Positions 9,911-22,767 of a stretch of DNA of 64,000 nt are shown here, in pieces. This DNA comes from Vibrio sp. 99-70-13A1 (GTDB lineage Bacteria; Pseudomonadota; Gammaproteobacteria; Enterobacterales; Vibrionaceae), in the NCBI RefSeq assembly GCF_013114625.1, contig NZ_VTXD01000016.1, forward strand, positions 22,074 to 86,073, read 5' to 3'. Position 1 is the first letter of the stretch, and each line of letters begins with the position of its first letter. A model generated the notes under the pieces. It worked only from the letters and a program-made list of their open reading frames with translations, was not told the origin of the DNA and searched no databases. A program made the position numbers and the translations under genes.

Positions 9911-10069
9911 AAGCCTTCAAATTTTTTGATTGATAACCACATATTTTAACGTTTTATTTTATTTAAAGCTAAAAATAGAATACGAGACACAGAATACAAA
10001 GGGTTAATACTACTTTGTTTAAACAATAAATTTGATAACAAACTAAGTTATCTAAGCTCATGGCACCTT
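9911..10069. promoter_or_regulatory. punR-punC divergent regulatory region
   Basis: AT-rich intergenic region between divergent genes. It contains the perfect 12-bp palindrome TTGTTTAAACAA (10015-10026), 44 bp before the punC ATG, a plausible LysR-type or other operator. No confident -35/-10 pair was fixed. Confidence 0.4.
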
Positions 10070-11281
10070 ATGAATATCTCCAAGTTTCAACTCGTTTATC
10101 TTGCTGCATTATCTATGCTCGGTTTTATCGCCACTGATATGTACCTTCCTGCCTTCAAAATCATGGAAATTGATTTTGCTACCGGCCCTGAACAAATTGC
10201 ACTTTCTTTAACTGTCTTTTTAGTCGGTATGGCTTTAGGTCAACTGCTTTGGGGACTTGCTAGCGATAAGTATGGTCACAGAAATACACTTGCAGCCGGT
10301 TTAGCGCTATTCACTCTTGCATCATTTGGATTAGCGTTCAGTACTGAGGTCTGGCAACTCCTTGCATTACGCTTTGTACAAGCCATTGGAGTCTGTGCTC
10401 CAGCGGTGATCTGGCAAGCGATGGTGATCAAGCGTTATTCAGCGTCTAGCAGCCAACAAATTTTTGCAACCATCATGCCTCTTGTGGCTTTATCTCCAGC
10501 ACTAGCACCTCAACTGGGGGTTCTATTAGCGGATACTTTCGGGTGGCATAGTATCTTCATTGTATTGACGCTAATGGGTGCGCTACTGATTGCCACCACA
10601 ATGGCTCAGCCTCACGAAAAACCAGAAGTAAGAGAAACATCAGTAAGTAATGACATTAAGTCGCTGCTGAAGTCTAAATCTTACCTAGGCAATGTAATAA
10701 TGTTTGCTTCTGCATCGGCAGCGTTCTTTGCGTACCTTACAGGAATGCCTGAAATTATGGCTAAGCTAGGGTATGAAGCAAAAGATATTGGTTTGAGTTT
10801 CATTCCACAGACGATTGCATTCATGGTAGGTGGCTACTTAGGTAAAGTTGGTGTTAAGAAGTTTGGAGATTCACGCGTTCTTAAACACTTAGTAGGGCTA
10901 TTTAGTGTTTCAACACTGCTGATTTTTGTCGCTTCACAATGGGAGCTGACTTCAATTTGGCCTTTACTCGCACCTTTCTGCTTAATTGCAGTGGCTAATG
11001 GTGCTCTTTACCCAATCGTTGTGAACCGAGCGCTATCTAGCGCAAAACAAAGCCCTGCGACGGCAGCTGGTCTTCAGAACAGCTTACAAATTTGTATCAG
11101 TAGTATCGCAAGTGGCTTAGTTGCAGCAATGGCTAGCAGCGCATTACAGGTTACAGGTGTGACAATTGTGATTTGTTTAATGGGATTGTGGATTGGCTAC
11201 ATTGTGGCAAACCGTGAATTATCACAGCACTTCACAACACCAGATAACTCTCGAGTTGTACTCGAAGAAAACCAAGACTAG
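10070..11281 (+). CDS. punC: MFS transporter, PunC/YdhC type (purine nucleoside uptake)
   Basis: A 403-residue inner-membrane protein with about 12 hydrophobic segments, of the Bcr/CflA-like DHA1 drug-antiporter subfamily. It matches E. coli YdhC/PunC in LGFIATDMYLPAF near the N-terminus, RFVQAIGVCAPAVIWQA and IMPLVALSPALAPQLG, and in SFIPQTIAF and ANGALYPIVV further on. E. coli PunC imports adenosine and related nucleosides. The family name often given by annotation pipelines is drug efflux, so both labels may be met. It is transcribed away from punR and ends before a strong terminator. Confidence 0.8.
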   Translation: MNISKFQLVYLAALSMLGFIATDMYLPAFKIMEIDFATGPEQIALSLTVFLVGMALGQLLWGLASDKYGHRNTLAAGLALFTLASFGLAFSTEVWQLLALRFVQAIGVCAPAVIWQAMVIKRYSASSSQQIFATIMPLVALSPALAPQLGVLLADTFGWHSIFIVLTLMGALLIATTMAQPHEKPEVRETSVSNDIKSLLKSKSYLGNVIMFASASAAFFAYLTGMPEIMAKLGYEAKDIGLSFIPQTIAFMVGGYLGKVGVKKFGDSRVLKHLVGLFSVSTLLIFVASQWELTSIWPLLAPFCLIAVANGALYPIVVNRALSSAKQSPATAAGLQNSLQICISSIASGLVAAMASSALQVTGVTIVICLMGLWIGYIVANRELSQHFTTPDNSRVVLEENQD

Positions 11282-11310
11282 AGCTTAAACCGCTAAATAA
11301 GCTGTATCGA

Positions 11311-11347
11311 AAATAAAAAGAGCGAGTATTACTCGCTCTTTTTATTT
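11311..11347. terminator. bidirectional terminator between punC and the diguanylate cyclase
   Basis: A perfect 17-bp inverted repeat, AAATAAAAAGAGCGAGT (11311-11327) with ACTCGCTCTTTTTATTT (11331-11347), and a 3-nt ATT spacer. It gives a GC stem with U tract in both directions. The right edge touches the stop codon of the convergent diguanylate cyclase gene. Confidence 0.95.
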
Positions 11348-13018
11348 CTACTTAGAATCAGACTCAATGATTTCTAAAGTCGGGGCTTTTTTCCGGCTGT
11401 ATTCATCATAGTTAACCACTCGACTTCTTCCCATATCCTTTGCCATGTATAAGGCGTTATCAGCCATTTTCACTAATGATTCCATATCAGAAGCTGGTTT
11501 AGGGTAAGTCGAAACACCAATCGAAACACCTAACTGACCAAGAGACAACCCTTTATGTTCTAAGTGCATGGAACGAACAGCATCACATAGATTTGTTGCA
11601 AAGTCAGTGGCTTCAGCCATCGTGTAATGTGGTAGTAGAACAGCAAGCTCCTCCCCACCTAGACGGCAAGCAATCTCATCTTCACTGACGCTGCCTTTCA
11701 GTAATGCGCTGATTTCTTTAAGTACAAAATCACCAGCATCATGACCAAAGTTATCGTTGAAACGCTTAAAGTGATCCAAGTCGAGCATCAGCAATGAAAG
11801 CGGCTGTTCACTCGTAGCTGAATTCATCACATGTTCAGTCAGTTTTTGCTCAAAGAAACGACGATTAAACAGCCCTGTAAGAGGATCACTAAGAGCTTGA
11901 GAGCGTAGTTTTTCTTGTAAGCTTAAGTTGGCTAATGCAAGACCTAGATGCTCAGCAACACTGAAAGCCAGTTGTTCGACAATGGGATCAATCTCAATAT
12001 CACCCTGACCAAAGTACAAGTGCATAATACCTATCGTATTACCGTGAGCAGTCAGTGGAATACATATCGTTTGGTTGTTTTCTATTTCAGACATATGCTC
12101 ACATGAGAGGGAGTGAAAGTCATCATTTGACTGATGAACTCGCCCTTTACGTAAAGACCAGCACTCTTCAGGAGCAAAGCTCTGGCTTCCAGGCCAAGAT
12201 TCTCCCCAATCTAATTGAGTCACTAATTGGTTACGCGAAGAACGCATCAAAGACACACTGCCGTTCACACTCCCCAACATACGAGGCAAAATATCCGCAA
12301 CAATTTTCTGAGCTTCAACCATATTGCTACATGCTGCGAGCATATTTGCTAAACGGTGCATTAATTCAATTTCGTGGGTTCTCTGTCGAATACGCTCATC
12401 TTGCTTTTTCTGTTCTTCTTCAACTTTATGAGTGATCTGTCGATTACTCACATAAGACGTACCAATCAAGAAACTCAAGCTAAGCAATACCATACCAATC
12501 AAAATTCCCATCAACTGGAAATTCATTTGTTTTAACTGATGCATAGGGGATGAAATGACGACAACGAAGTTTTGCCCGTTGATAGACTCTTGACGAGAAT
12601 AATAAATTCGGTCTACAGACGTCACAGTGCTAAAACGTACATCACTACCAATGCCAATTTCTAAAGCTTGTTGAAATTCAGGACGGTCACTGTGATTTTC
12701 CACGCTGGCTAATGCGTGATCGGACAGATCGGTATCACCAATGACAACACCATCAGGATTGATAACTTGAATTCTCAAGCTAGTGTTTGCTTGGGTCAAA
12801 TCACCAATATAATCATCAACATCAAGAGTTTCAGTAAATGACTGACTGTCTTCACGCATCTCATATACAACGTCAGACATCAACGAAATTAGGTGATTAC
12901 GCTCGTTTTCTACAACCAATTTTTCTAATGTGATGTAAAAGCCATATAAGCCCACCAGCATTGAAAAAGATAAAATAACGATTGGCAAAGTTTGCCATTT
13001 TTTGTCGACTAATCTCAC
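11348..13018 (-). CDS. membrane sensor diguanylate cyclase (GAF-GGDEF)
   Basis: A 556-residue protein. TM1 is at about residues 11-30, followed by a periplasmic sensor region of about 135 residues; TM2 is at about 167-190. A short coiled coil with charged residues leads to a cytoplasmic GAF-like region (about 210-370) and a GGDEF domain (about 385-540). The active-site loop is GGEEL at 454-458, competent for c-di-GMP synthesis from two GTP. The residues where an inhibitory RxxD site would lie (445-448) are Ser-Glu-Asp-Glu, so classical product inhibition is not expected. There is no EAL domain. The gene stands alone, and the signal it senses cannot be told from sequence. Confidence 0.88.
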   Translation of the reverse strand: MRLVDKKWQTLPIVILSFSMLVGLYGFYITLEKLVVENERNHLISLMSDVVYEMREDSQSFTETLDVDDYIGDLTQANTSLRIQVINPDGVVIGDTDLSDHALASVENHSDRPEFQQALEIGIGSDVRFSTVTSVDRIYYSRQESINGQNFVVVISSPMHQLKQMNFQLMGILIGMVLLSLSFLIGTSYVSNRQITHKVEEEQKKQDERIRQRTHEIELMHRLANMLAACSNMVEAQKIVADILPRMLGSVNGSVSLMRSSRNQLVTQLDWGESWPGSQSFAPEECWSLRKGRVHQSNDDFHSLSCEHMSEIENNQTICIPLTAHGNTIGIMHLYFGQGDIEIDPIVEQLAFSVAEHLGLALANLSLQEKLRSQALSDPLTGLFNRRFFEQKLTEHVMNSATSEQPLSLLMLDLDHFKRFNDNFGHDAGDFVLKEISALLKGSVSEDEIACRLGGEELAVLLPHYTMAEATDFATNLCDAVRSMHLEHKGLSLGQLGVSIGVSTYPKPASDMESLVKMADNALYMAKDMGRSRVVNYDEYSRKKAPTLEIIESDSK

Positions 13019-13120
13019 GGCGCATCCAATTCAACTTACAGAATACCAACCTGAATAGTAACAATCTTCCAACAAAATACAATTACGAAATAGATTATTT
13101 TCCTATCAGAAATTGCTTAC

Positions 13121-13151
13121 AAAAAAAACCAGCAACAAAGTTACTGGCTTT
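13121..13151 (-). terminator. terminator downstream of glmU
   Basis: On the minus strand, CCAGTAAC and GTTGCTGG (13129-13147) form a stem with one internal mismatch and a 3-nt loop, followed by a U8 tract (complement of 13121-13128). It separates glmU from the diguanylate cyclase. Confidence 0.75.
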
Positions 13152-13201
13152 TAATACAATAAATGACTAAATTTTTAGCTCTAGTCAGATTTATGTTTAA
13201 T

Positions 13202-14560
13202 CTATTTTTTAGTTGGACGCGCCCAATTTGCGATCTTGCGCTCTTTAGCACGGCTAATAACGAGTTCATTTTCAGAAACATCACGAGTTACTGTCGAACC
13301 AGCACCAACGGTAGCACCATTACCAATCGTAACAGGCGCGATTAATTGGCTATCTGAACCAACAAACACATCATCACCAATGATGGTCTTAAATTTATTT
13401 ACGCCATCGTAGTTACAAGTGATAGCACCCGCACCAACATTCACACGTTGACCGATTTCCGCATCGCCAAGGTAAGTTAAGTGGTTAGCTTTAGAACCTT
13501 CACCTAAGCGAGTGTTTTTCACCTCAACAAAGTTACCTACGTGCGAATTATTACGCATGTCTGCACCAGGGCGAAGACGAGTAAATGGACCAACCGTACA
13601 ATCCTCACCGACTGTCGCACCATCAATGATGCTATAAGGGCGAACGATGGTGTTGTCGTCAATTTCACAGTCTTTTAGCACGCAGCCAGTACCAATAACT
13701 ACGTTATCACCAATGCTAACAGTGCCTTCAATGATAACGTTCGTATCAATCTCAACATCCATACCACATTGTAATTCACCACGTAAATCAAAACGGCTAG
13801 GATCACGTAGCATGACACCTTGCTTCAATAACTTGTCTGCTTGCTCAGCTTGGTAAGCACGCTCTAAACGAGCTAGTTGAGAACGGTCATTAACGCCTTC
13901 AACTTCAATAGGGCTTACCGGGTGAACGGCTTCAACAGCACGACCTTCATCGTGAGCCGCGGCGATAACGTCAGTCAGGTAGTATTCACCTTGTGCATTG
14001 TCGTTGCTTAAGCCAGACAACCAGCGCTTGAGGTCACCACCAGTCGCAACCATAACGCCAGTGTTGATCTCTTTGATAAGCTTCTGCTCATCCGTTGCAT
14101 CTTTTTGCTCAACGATCGCAACAACAGGACCATTACGACGAATAATACGACCGTAACCCATAGGGTTGTCTAGCACGACGGTAAGCAGTGCAATACCACC
14201 ATTTGGCTGAGCATCTAAGAGGTTTTCAATGGTTTCAGGTGAGATAAGTGGAACATCACCATATAACACAAGTACTTTCTCATCATCAGCGAAATGCTCA
14301 GATGCCTGATCAACAGCGTGCCCAGTACCCAACTGTTCAGCTTGTAGAGCCCAGTTAACAGTCTCGCTCGCTAACGTAGACTTCATCTGTTCACCACCAT
14401 GGCCGTAGACCAAGTGAATATTTTGTGCACCCAAACCGTTACAGGTATCGATAACATGCTTCACCATCGGCTTACCCGCAAGCGTGTGCAGAACCTTTGG
14501 TGTGTTTGAATACATGCGAGTGCCTTTGCCCGCTGCGAGAATTACCGCGCTAAACTTCAT
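13202..14560 (-). CDS. glmU: bifunctional N-acetylglucosamine-1-phosphate uridyltransferase / glucosamine-1-phosphate acetyltransferase
   Basis: Makes UDP-GlcNAc for peptidoglycan and lipopolysaccharide in two steps: C-terminal acetylation of GlcN-1-P, then N-terminal uridylation. The protein has 452 residues. The nucleotide-binding LAAGKGTRM is at 8-16, the pyrophosphorylase domain runs to about 228, and a left-handed beta-helix of hexapeptide repeats runs from about 250 to the end. The start at 14560 (Met-Lys-Phe-Ser) is preferred over the ATG six codons upstream because TAGG lies at a suitable distance and it matches the family N-terminus. In many Vibrionaceae, as here, it follows the atp operon. 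Confidence 0.97.
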   Translation of the reverse strand: MKFSAVILAAGKGTRMYSNTPKVLHTLAGKPMVKHVIDTCNGLGAQNIHLVYGHGGEQMKSTLASETVNWALQAEQLGTGHAVDQASEHFADDEKVLVLYGDVPLISPETIENLLDAQPNGGIALLTVVLDNPMGYGRIIRRNGPVVAIVEQKDATDEQKLIKEINTGVMVATGGDLKRWLSGLSNDNAQGEYYLTDVIAAAHDEGRAVEAVHPVSPIEVEGVNDRSQLARLERAYQAEQADKLLKQGVMLRDPSRFDLRGELQCGMDVEIDTNVIIEGTVSIGDNVVIGTGCVLKDCEIDDNTIVRPYSIIDGATVGEDCTVGPFTRLRPGADMRNNSHVGNFVEVKNTRLGEGSKANHLTYLGDAEIGQRVNVGAGAITCNYDGVNKFKTIIGDDVFVGSDSQLIAPVTIGNGATVGAGSTVTRDVSENELVISRAKERKIANWARPTKK

Positions 14561-14679
14561 TGTAAACCTATCCAACATTATTTTTTATTAAGCCGATATT
14601 GTAACCGTTTTTGGCTAACAAATTAAATCGCAATGATAATTTAACCATTTAATTATATGTATAAGAGCATTTTGAGACC

Positions 14680-14715
14680 CCAAAAATGCAAAAAGGCGAC
14701 CCTCAGGTCGCCTTT
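14680..14715 (-). terminator. intrinsic terminator of the atp operon
   Basis: A 10-bp stem, AAAGGCGACC (14692-14701) with GGTCGCCTTT (14706-14715), and a 4-nt loop, followed on the minus strand by a T-rich tract. The stem sequence is identical to that of the yidC terminator at 28494-28517. Confidence 0.92.
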
Positions 14716-14743
14716 ATCTCAGAGTCTATAATCTTATAAAAGA

Positions 14744-15166
14744 TTAACGACGCTGTTTTGTCAGTTCGATAACTCGTAACTGAGCAATGGCTTTAGCCAG
14801 TTCACCGGCCGCTTGTGCGAAGTCTATATCGCCATGCTGATTTTGGATATTCTCCACAGCCTTGCGTTTAGCTTCTTCCGCCTTTGCTGCGTCTAGTTCT
14901 TCACCACGGATAGCTGTATCAGCCAGTACAGTCGCTGTACCAGGCTGAACTTCTACCATACCACCAGAAACATAAATGATTTCTTCGTGGCCGTGCTGCT
15001 TAACAATACGCACCATACCAGGCTTGATAGCGGTCAGCAGTGGAGTGTGACCATGGAAAATACCAAGCTCACCCTCACTACCGGTCACCTGAAACGTTTC
15101 AACAAGACCAGAGAAAAGTTGTTTCTCTGCGCTTACAACGTCTAGGTGAAAGGTTATTGCTGCCAT
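14744..15166 (-). CDS. atpC: F1Fo ATP synthase epsilon subunit
   Basis: A 140-residue epsilon subunit: an N-terminal beta-sandwich (about 1-85, including [17 protein letters not shown]) and a C-terminal helical hairpin that can inhibit rotation. It couples F1 to the c-ring with gamma. It is the last gene of atpIBEFHAGDC, 18 nt after atpD, with GGAGG before its ATG and a terminator after it. Confidence 0.96.
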   Translation of the reverse strand: MAAITFHLDVVSAEKQLFSGLVETFQVTGSEGELGIFHGHTPLLTAIKPGMVRIVKQHGHEEIIYVSGGMVEVQPGTATVLADTAIRGEELDAAKAEEAKRKAVENIQNQHGDIDFAQAAGELAKAIAQLRVIELTKQRR

Positions 15167-15184
15167 ATCGCCTCCTAGTTAGCC

Positions 15185-16606
<1,422 letters not shown>

Positions 16607-16622
16607 TTAGTTTTACCTAAGC

Positions 16623-17489
16623 TTAAACCGCAGCTGCGCCTGAAACGATCTCAGAAAGTTCTTGTGTAATCGCCGATTGACGGGCTTTGTTATACACAAG
16701 TTCTAAGTCATCAATAATGTCACCAGCATTATCTGTTGCTGATTTCATTGCAATCATTCGAGCCGCTTGCTCACAAGCAAGATTCTCTACCACACCTTGA
16801 TAGACTTGAGATTCGACGTATCGAACTAATAGTGCATCTAGTAGTGGCTTTGGCTCAGGCTCATAAATGTAGTCCCAAGCATGACTGCGTTTCATTTCTT
16901 CGCTATCTGATTTAGGCAAAGGAAGTAATTGATCGATCGTTGGTTCTTGAACCATAGTGTTTTCAAACTTGTTAAACACTACGAACAGGCGATCTAATTC
17001 GCCTTCATCATATTTCTTCAGCATAACGCTAACAGAGCCAATCAAGTCTTCAAGGCTTGGACGATCGCCCAGACCAGAAACTTGAGCTGCTACTTTCGCG
17101 CCGCTGTTATTGAAAAATGCTGTTGCTTTAGAACCTACAATTGCAAGCTCTACATCAGCACCTTTCTCAGACCAATCTTTCATGTCATTCATAGCTTTCT
17201 TGAACAAGTTAATGTTCAAACCACCACAAAGACCACGGTCTGTAGAAACGATGATGTAACCAACACGTTTGGCTTCACGTTCCTCAAGATAAGGATGCTT
17301 ATACTCGAGGCTACCATTAGCCAAATGACCGATCACTTTACGCATTGTTTCTGCATATGGACGAGTAGCTTCCATTGCGTCTTGAGAACGACGCATTTTT
17401 GAAGCTGCTACCATTTCCATTGCTTTCGTAATCTTCTGTGTGCTTTTAACACTACCGATTTTATTACGTATCTCTTTTGCGCCGGCCAT
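16623..17489 (-). CDS. atpG: F1Fo ATP synthase gamma subunit (rotor shaft)
   Basis: A 288-residue gamma subunit with the conserved N-terminal helix [11 protein letters not shown], the [14 protein letters not shown] motif, and a C-terminal helix containing [12 protein letters not shown]. These two helices form the coiled-coil shaft. It starts 48 nt after atpA. Confidence 0.97.
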   Translation of the reverse strand: MAGAKEIRNKIGSVKSTQKITKAMEMVAASKMRRSQDAMEATRPYAETMRKVIGHLANGSLEYKHPYLEEREAKRVGYIIVSTDRGLCGGLNINLFKKAMNDMKDWSEKGADVELAIVGSKATAFFNNSGAKVAAQVSGLGDRPSLEDLIGSVSVMLKKYDEGELDRLFVVFNKFENTMVQEPTIDQLLPLPKSDSEEMKRSHAWDYIYEPEPKPLLDALLVRYVESQVYQGVVENLACEQAARMIAMKSATDNAGDIIDDLELVYNKARQSAITQELSEIVSGAAAV

Positions 17490-17537
17490 CGTTACTCTCC
17501 GTTAATGGTATGAGGTGGCCCTAAGACCACCTACCAA

Positions 17538-19079
17538 TTACCAGGTCTGGGTTGCCTTGAAATCGTCAACAAGCTTCTTCAGCTCAGCTTCGATTTCTTT
17601 GTTGAAAGCACCCGTTGCGTCGATCTGTGTTGCTAGATCAGCGTATTGACCACGAGCAAACGACAGTAAAGCTGCTTCAAAATCTAGAACTTTAGAAAGT
17701 TCAACGTCTTGAAGGTATCCACGCTCTGCAGCGAAGATTACTAGAGCTTGGTCAAATACAGACATAGGAGCATATTGTTTCTGCTTCATTAGTTCTGTAA
17801 CTTTTTGACCGTGGTCTAGTTGCTTTTTGGTCGCTTCATCAAGATCCGATGAGAACTGTGCAAATGCTGCAAGTTCACGGTATTGAGCTAGAGCAGTACG
17901 AATACCGCCAGATAGCTTCTTGATGATTTTAGTCTGCGCCGAACCACCTACACGAGAAACTGAGATACCTGGGTCAACGGCTGGACGTACGCCCGCGTTG
18001 AATAGTTCAGTTTGTAGGAAGATCTGACCATCAGTAATCGAGATTACGTTCGTTGGTACGAATGCAGATACGTCACCAGCTTGCGTTTCGATGATAGGTA
18101 GAGCAGTTAAAGAACCAGTCTTGCCTGTCACTTCACCGTTAGTGAATTTTTCTACGTATGCTTCGCTTACACGAGCAGCACGCTCTAGTAGACGAGAGTG
18201 AAGGTAGAAAACATCACCAGGGAACGCTTCACGGCCAGGTGGACGCTTAAGTAGTAGTGAAATTTGACGGTAAGCTACCGCTTGCTTAGATAGGTCATCA
18301 TAAACAATCAGTGCATCTTCACCGCGATCACGGAAGTATTCACCCATCGCACAACCAGCATACGGTGCAAGGTATTGCAGCGCTGCAGATTCAGAAGCAG
18401 ATGCAACAACAACAACAGTGTTAGCCAGTGCGCCGTGCTCTTCTAATTTGCGAACTACGTTAGCAATAGTCGACGCTTTTTGGCCGATAGCTACGTAGAT
18501 AGAGAAAATACCAGAGTCTTTCTGGTTAATAATCGCATCGATCGCCATTGCTGTTTTACCAGTCTGACGGTCTCCGATTACTAGTTCACGTTGACCACGA
18601 CCGATAGGGATCATTGAGTCAACAGACTTGTAACCAGTTTGAACAGGTTGATCAACCGATTTACGATCGATTACACCTGGTGCGATAATTTCTACAGGCG
18701 AAGTCAGTTTTGCTTCGATTGGACCTTTACCATCAATTGGCTCACCTAGCGTGTTTACAACACGACCAAGCATTTCAGGACCTACTGGTACTTCAAGAAT
18801 ACGACCAGTACCTGTAACTTTCATGCCTTCCTGTAGGTCAGCATACGGGCCCATTACAACAGCACCAACCGAATCACGGTTCAAGTTTAGTGCTAGAGCG
18901 TAACGGCCACCCGGTAGTTCGATCATTTCACCTTGCATCACGTCCGCTAGGCCGTGGATGCTAAGGATGCCATCGCTTACAGAAACGATAGTACCTTCAT
19001 TGCGAGCTTCACTAACAACGTCGAAAGATTCAATACGTTGTTTAATTAGATCGCTAATTTCAGTGGAATTAAGTTGCAT
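17538..19079 (-). CDS. atpA: F1Fo ATP synthase alpha subunit
   Basis: A 513-residue non-catalytic nucleotide-binding subunit with P-loop GDRQTGKT at 169-176. The start at 19079 (Met-Gln-Leu-Asn-Ser-Thr-Glu-Ile) is chosen because it matches the family N-terminus and has GGGGA upstream; a 10-codon extension into atpH is open but unsupported. The arginine finger region near 370 (VSRVGG) is present. It sits between atpH and atpG. Confidence 0.98.
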   Translation of the reverse strand: MQLNSTEISDLIKQRIESFDVVSEARNEGTIVSVSDGILSIHGLADVMQGEMIELPGGRYALALNLNRDSVGAVVMGPYADLQEGMKVTGTGRILEVPVGPEMLGRVVNTLGEPIDGKGPIEAKLTSPVEIIAPGVIDRKSVDQPVQTGYKSVDSMIPIGRGQRELVIGDRQTGKTAMAIDAIINQKDSGIFSIYVAIGQKASTIANVVRKLEEHGALANTVVVVASASESAALQYLAPYAGCAMGEYFRDRGEDALIVYDDLSKQAVAYRQISLLLKRPPGREAFPGDVFYLHSRLLERAARVSEAYVEKFTNGEVTGKTGSLTALPIIETQAGDVSAFVPTNVISITDGQIFLQTELFNAGVRPAVDPGISVSRVGGSAQTKIIKKLSGGIRTALAQYRELAAFAQFSSDLDEATKKQLDHGQKVTELMKQKQYAPMSVFDQALVIFAAERGYLQDVELSKVLDFEAALLSFARGQYADLATQIDATGAFNKEIEAELKKLVDDFKATQTW

Positions 19080-19092
19080 GCTCCAATCCCCA

Positions 19093-19626
19093 TTAAGACT
19101 GCAATGCATCGCTCAGGCGGTCTAAACGACTGCGCGCTGAGTTATCGATGACTAGGTCTCCGGCTCGAATAATAACTCCACTAAGTAGAGTCTCATCTAT
19201 ACTGCAATTCAGCTGAACTTTGCGCGCTAAGCGCTGTTCCAATTTGCTGCTGATTTCTGCGTGTTGCTCTTTTGAAAGCTCAACGGCTGAAGTAACTTCA
19301 ACGTCGATTTCTTTCTCATGCTCTTGTTTAAGCAATAAGAACTGTTTGCATACATCAGGAAAAGCCATTAAACGGCCATTCTCTGCCATCACTTTAATCA
19401 AGTTCTGACCGAATTCATCAAATTGTTCGCCACAAATTACAATGAATACTTCAGCTAATTTTTCAGCAGTCATAGAACCGCTTAATAAATTGTGAACATC
19501 ATCGTTTTGTGCCACTTCGGCAGCAAAAGTAAGCATTTGACCCCATTGGTCTAGCTCACCTTTATCTACCGCAAAGTCAAACGCTGCTTTAGCATAGGGG
19601 CGTGCGATTGTAGTCAAATCAGACAT
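19093..19626 (-). CDS. atpH: F1Fo ATP synthase delta subunit
   Basis: A 177-residue delta subunit joining the peripheral stalk (b dimer) to the top of F1. The N-terminal helical domain begins [19 protein letters not shown]; the C-terminal signature ([26 protein letters not shown]) is intact. It lies between atpF and atpA with 13-15 nt gaps. Confidence 0.96.
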   Translation of the reverse strand: MSDLTTIARPYAKAAFDFAVDKGELDQWGQMLTFAAEVAQNDDVHNLLSGSMTAEKLAEVFIVICGEQFDEFGQNLIKVMAENGRLMAFPDVCKQFLLLKQEHEKEIDVEVTSAVELSKEQHAEISSKLEQRLARKVQLNCSIDETLLSGVIIRAGDLVIDNSARSRLDRLSDALQS

Positions 19627-19641
19627 ATACAGCCCCTTGCT

Positions 19642-20112
19642 TTAAAGTTTTGCAGTAATGTTGTTAAGAAGATCATCGTGTACATCTTTATCGATAGTAC
19701 GTTCAAGGATTTTCTCAGCACCAGCTATAGCCAGAGTTGCGACTTGTTTGCGCAGGTCATCACGGGCACGTGTACGCTCAGCTTCAAGTTCTGCTGCCGC
19801 TTGCGCTAAGATTTTCTGGCGTTCTGCCTGAGCTTCTTCGCGAGCTTCATCAATAATTTGAGCTTTACGTTTATTTGCCTGTTCAATAACCTCAGTTGCA
19901 GTGCGCTTCGCTTCCTTCATTTGCTCGGAAGCGTTGGCTTGTGCCAGGTTCAAGTCTTTCGCAGCGCGCTCAGCGGCTACAAGACCATCAGCAATTTTCT
20001 TCTGACGTTCTTCAATTGCTTCCATGATTGGTGGCCATACATATTTCATGCAGAACCAAACAAACAGCGAAAAAGCAATTGCTTGACCTAACAGAGTTGC
20101 GTTCATATTCAC
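19642..20112 (-). CDS. atpF: F1Fo ATP synthase b subunit (peripheral stalk)
   Basis: A 156-residue b subunit with one N-terminal membrane segment (about 5-25) and a long charged, Ala-rich amphipathic helix. The start is GTG at 20112, with AGGAG 8 nt upstream, giving Met-Asn-Met-Asn-Ala-Thr, which aligns with E. coli AtpF (also a GTG start). The ATG two codons later is too far from the ribosome site. Confidence 0.96.
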   Translation of the reverse strand: MNMNATLLGQAIAFSLFVWFCMKYVWPPIMEAIEERQKKIADGLVAAERAAKDLNLAQANASEQMKEAKRTATEVIEQANKRKAQIIDEAREEAQAERQKILAQAAAELEAERTRARDDLRKQVATLAIAGAEKILERTIDKDVHDDLLNNITAKL

Positions 20113-20170
20113 AACAGCTACTCCTCGTTAAGAATCAACTACAAAAATTTAATTAACTATTAAGAGTTAA

Positions 20171-20428
<258 letters not shown>

Positions 20429-20477
20429 TTACGTTCTCCGATTAACATTAATAGTTAGAATAAAGCTTTAAAAAATT

Positions 20478-21278
<801 letters not shown>

Positions 21279-21283
21279 TCATC

Positions 21284-21673
21284 CTATTTTTTATTGTTAA
21301 TGAAAAGCACTGGCGCAAAGATATTAATCCCGAGAGCCAGTAAATAGGTCAGTTTGAGGGGAACGAGTTCCACCTGCATATACATGTAGACAATAGAGAA
21401 TAGTAAAACTGTGATTAGGATTTTTAATACTTCACCTGCATAAAAGGACGCAGCAACTAACTTAGTTGCACGAGCTCCGCAAAATAGAAAAGCACAAACA
21501 CAAAACACCACATTGGCAATGACAAAAATGCCGCCACCGATCAATGAGGCAAAACCCCAATCAGGATTAACCGTTATACCTAACCCTACTGCCACTAATA
21601 TAACCGCGCTAAGCTCGATCAATAACATTTGCTTTGCAAGCACTCGTCCTGGTCTTGCTAACGCCGCTACCAT
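21284..21673 (-). CDS. atpI: ATP synthase-associated protein I (c-ring assembly factor)
   Basis: A 129-residue four-helix inner-membrane protein heading the operon; AtpI is reported to help c-ring assembly and is not part of the final enzyme. The start at 21673 (Met-Val-Ala-Ala-Leu-Ala-Arg) is chosen because the strong ribosome site AGAGGAAG lies just upstream; the in-frame ATG ten codons earlier would overlap that site. The family is poorly conserved, so identity rests on position and fold. Confidence 0.9.
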   Translation of the reverse strand: MVAALARPGRVLAKQMLLIELSAVILVAVGLGITVNPDWGFASLIGGGIFVIANVVFCVCAFLFCGARATKLVAASFYAGEVLKILITVLLFSIVYMYMQVELVPLKLTYLLALGINIFAPVLFINNKK

Positions 21674-21735
21674 GTATTCTTCCTCTTTTAAGCCCACTAA
21701 CACTTGCTTAAAAGTGTGTAGAGAAATTGGCGAAA

Positions 21736-21763
21736 ATTATACGGTCAGTCAGATTGAATGCAA
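21736..21763 (-). promoter_or_regulatory. sigma70 promoter of the atp operon
   Basis: On the minus strand, TTGCAT (21758-21763) and TATAAT (21736-21741) are spaced by 16 bp, about 60 bp before atpI. The -10 is a perfect match. Confidence 0.7.
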
Positions 21764-21862
21764 TTAAAATGCATCATTTTTTTACATTTTTGTATACAAA
21801 CCGACAACTTTTAAACAAAAGGCCTTGTTTGTAACACAATTGACCTAAATCAATTATCTCAT

Positions 21863-22744
21863 TTAGTGCTCTAGCTTGGCAATCAATTGCTCTAATTTGT
21901 GAGGCTCATCAAGAGTAATCGTAACCTTTGATTTCCCTAAGTTATTTCGAACAATTGAAACGTTTGCTTGCAATTTTTCAGCTAATCTTTGCGAAATAGC
22001 TAGAGCTTCTTGGTCTTCAGGCTTAGTTTTTTCTTCAACTTCTGGTTTTAAACAGTTTTTAACAAGAGACTCTGTTTGGCGAACCGTCAGTTTCTTATCA
22101 GCTACAGTATTGGCAATTTCAACTTGCTTATTACCTTCCAAAGCTAACAATGCACGAGCATGCCCCATTTCAAGCTGTTTATTCGAAACTAAACCTTTTA
22201 CTTCGTTTTCAAGCTGATTTAGACGTAATAAGTTACTCACTGTCGTTCTAGACTTACCAATAACTTCTGCAACTTGTTGATGCGTGAGCTCAAATTCATT
22301 TTGTAGACGCTCTAATGCTTGAGCTTCTTCAATAACATTTAAATCTTCACGCTGAATATTCTCAATCAAAGCCATCGCGATTGCGGCTTTGTCTTGAACC
22401 TTTTTAATTAAACAAGGCACTTGTTTTAAACCCGCTTGGCGAGCAGCACGCCAGCGACGTTCACCAGCAATAATCTCAAAATGGTCTTGTGAGATAGGAC
22501 GAACGATAATCGGTTGAATAATACCTTGTGACTGAATCGATGCCGCCAGCTCTTCTAGAGCTTCTGGAGCGATATCTTTGCGAGGTTGATAAACACCAGG
22601 TTTTAAACTATTCACGGAAAGCTCAATCAGTTCACCATCGGCAGATAATGCTTGGCTATGTGATGCTACCAGCTGTTTTTCACGAGCTAATGAGCTAGTT
22701 GCAAGTAATGCATCTAACCCTTTTCCTAAACCACGCTTAGACAT
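21863..22744 (-). CDS. parB: chromosome partitioning protein ParB
   Basis: A 293-residue ParB/Spo0J CTP-dependent clamp. The N-terminal KRGLGKGLDALL segment contacts ParA, the ParB/Srx domain carries GERRWRAA (CTP-binding box), and the helix-turn-helix region includes TVSNLLRLNQLE. A C-terminal dimerisation domain ends the protein. It binds parS sites near the origin; a candidate is inside recF (37311-37326). It lies downstream of parA with a 23-nt gap. There is no clear terminator between parB and the atp promoter. Confidence 0.96.
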   Translation of the reverse strand: MSKRGLGKGLDALLATSSLAREKQLVASHSQALSADGELIELSVNSLKPGVYQPRKDIAPEALEELAASIQSQGIIQPIIVRPISQDHFEIIAGERRWRAARQAGLKQVPCLIKKVQDKAAIAMALIENIQREDLNVIEEAQALERLQNEFELTHQQVAEVIGKSRTTVSNLLRLNQLENEVKGLVSNKQLEMGHARALLALEGNKQVEIANTVADKKLTVRQTESLVKNCLKPEVEEKTKPEDQEALAISQRLAEKLQANVSIVRNNLGKSKVTITLDEPHKLEQLIAKLEH

Positions 22745-22767
22745 TGAGCGAATTCCTTTGGTTGGAT

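Noticed and set aside
15090..15101. Perfect palindrome TGAAACGTTTCA inside atpC, first considered as a parS site
   Set aside because: It lacks the CACGTG/CATGTG centre of parS and encodes conserved AtpC residues.
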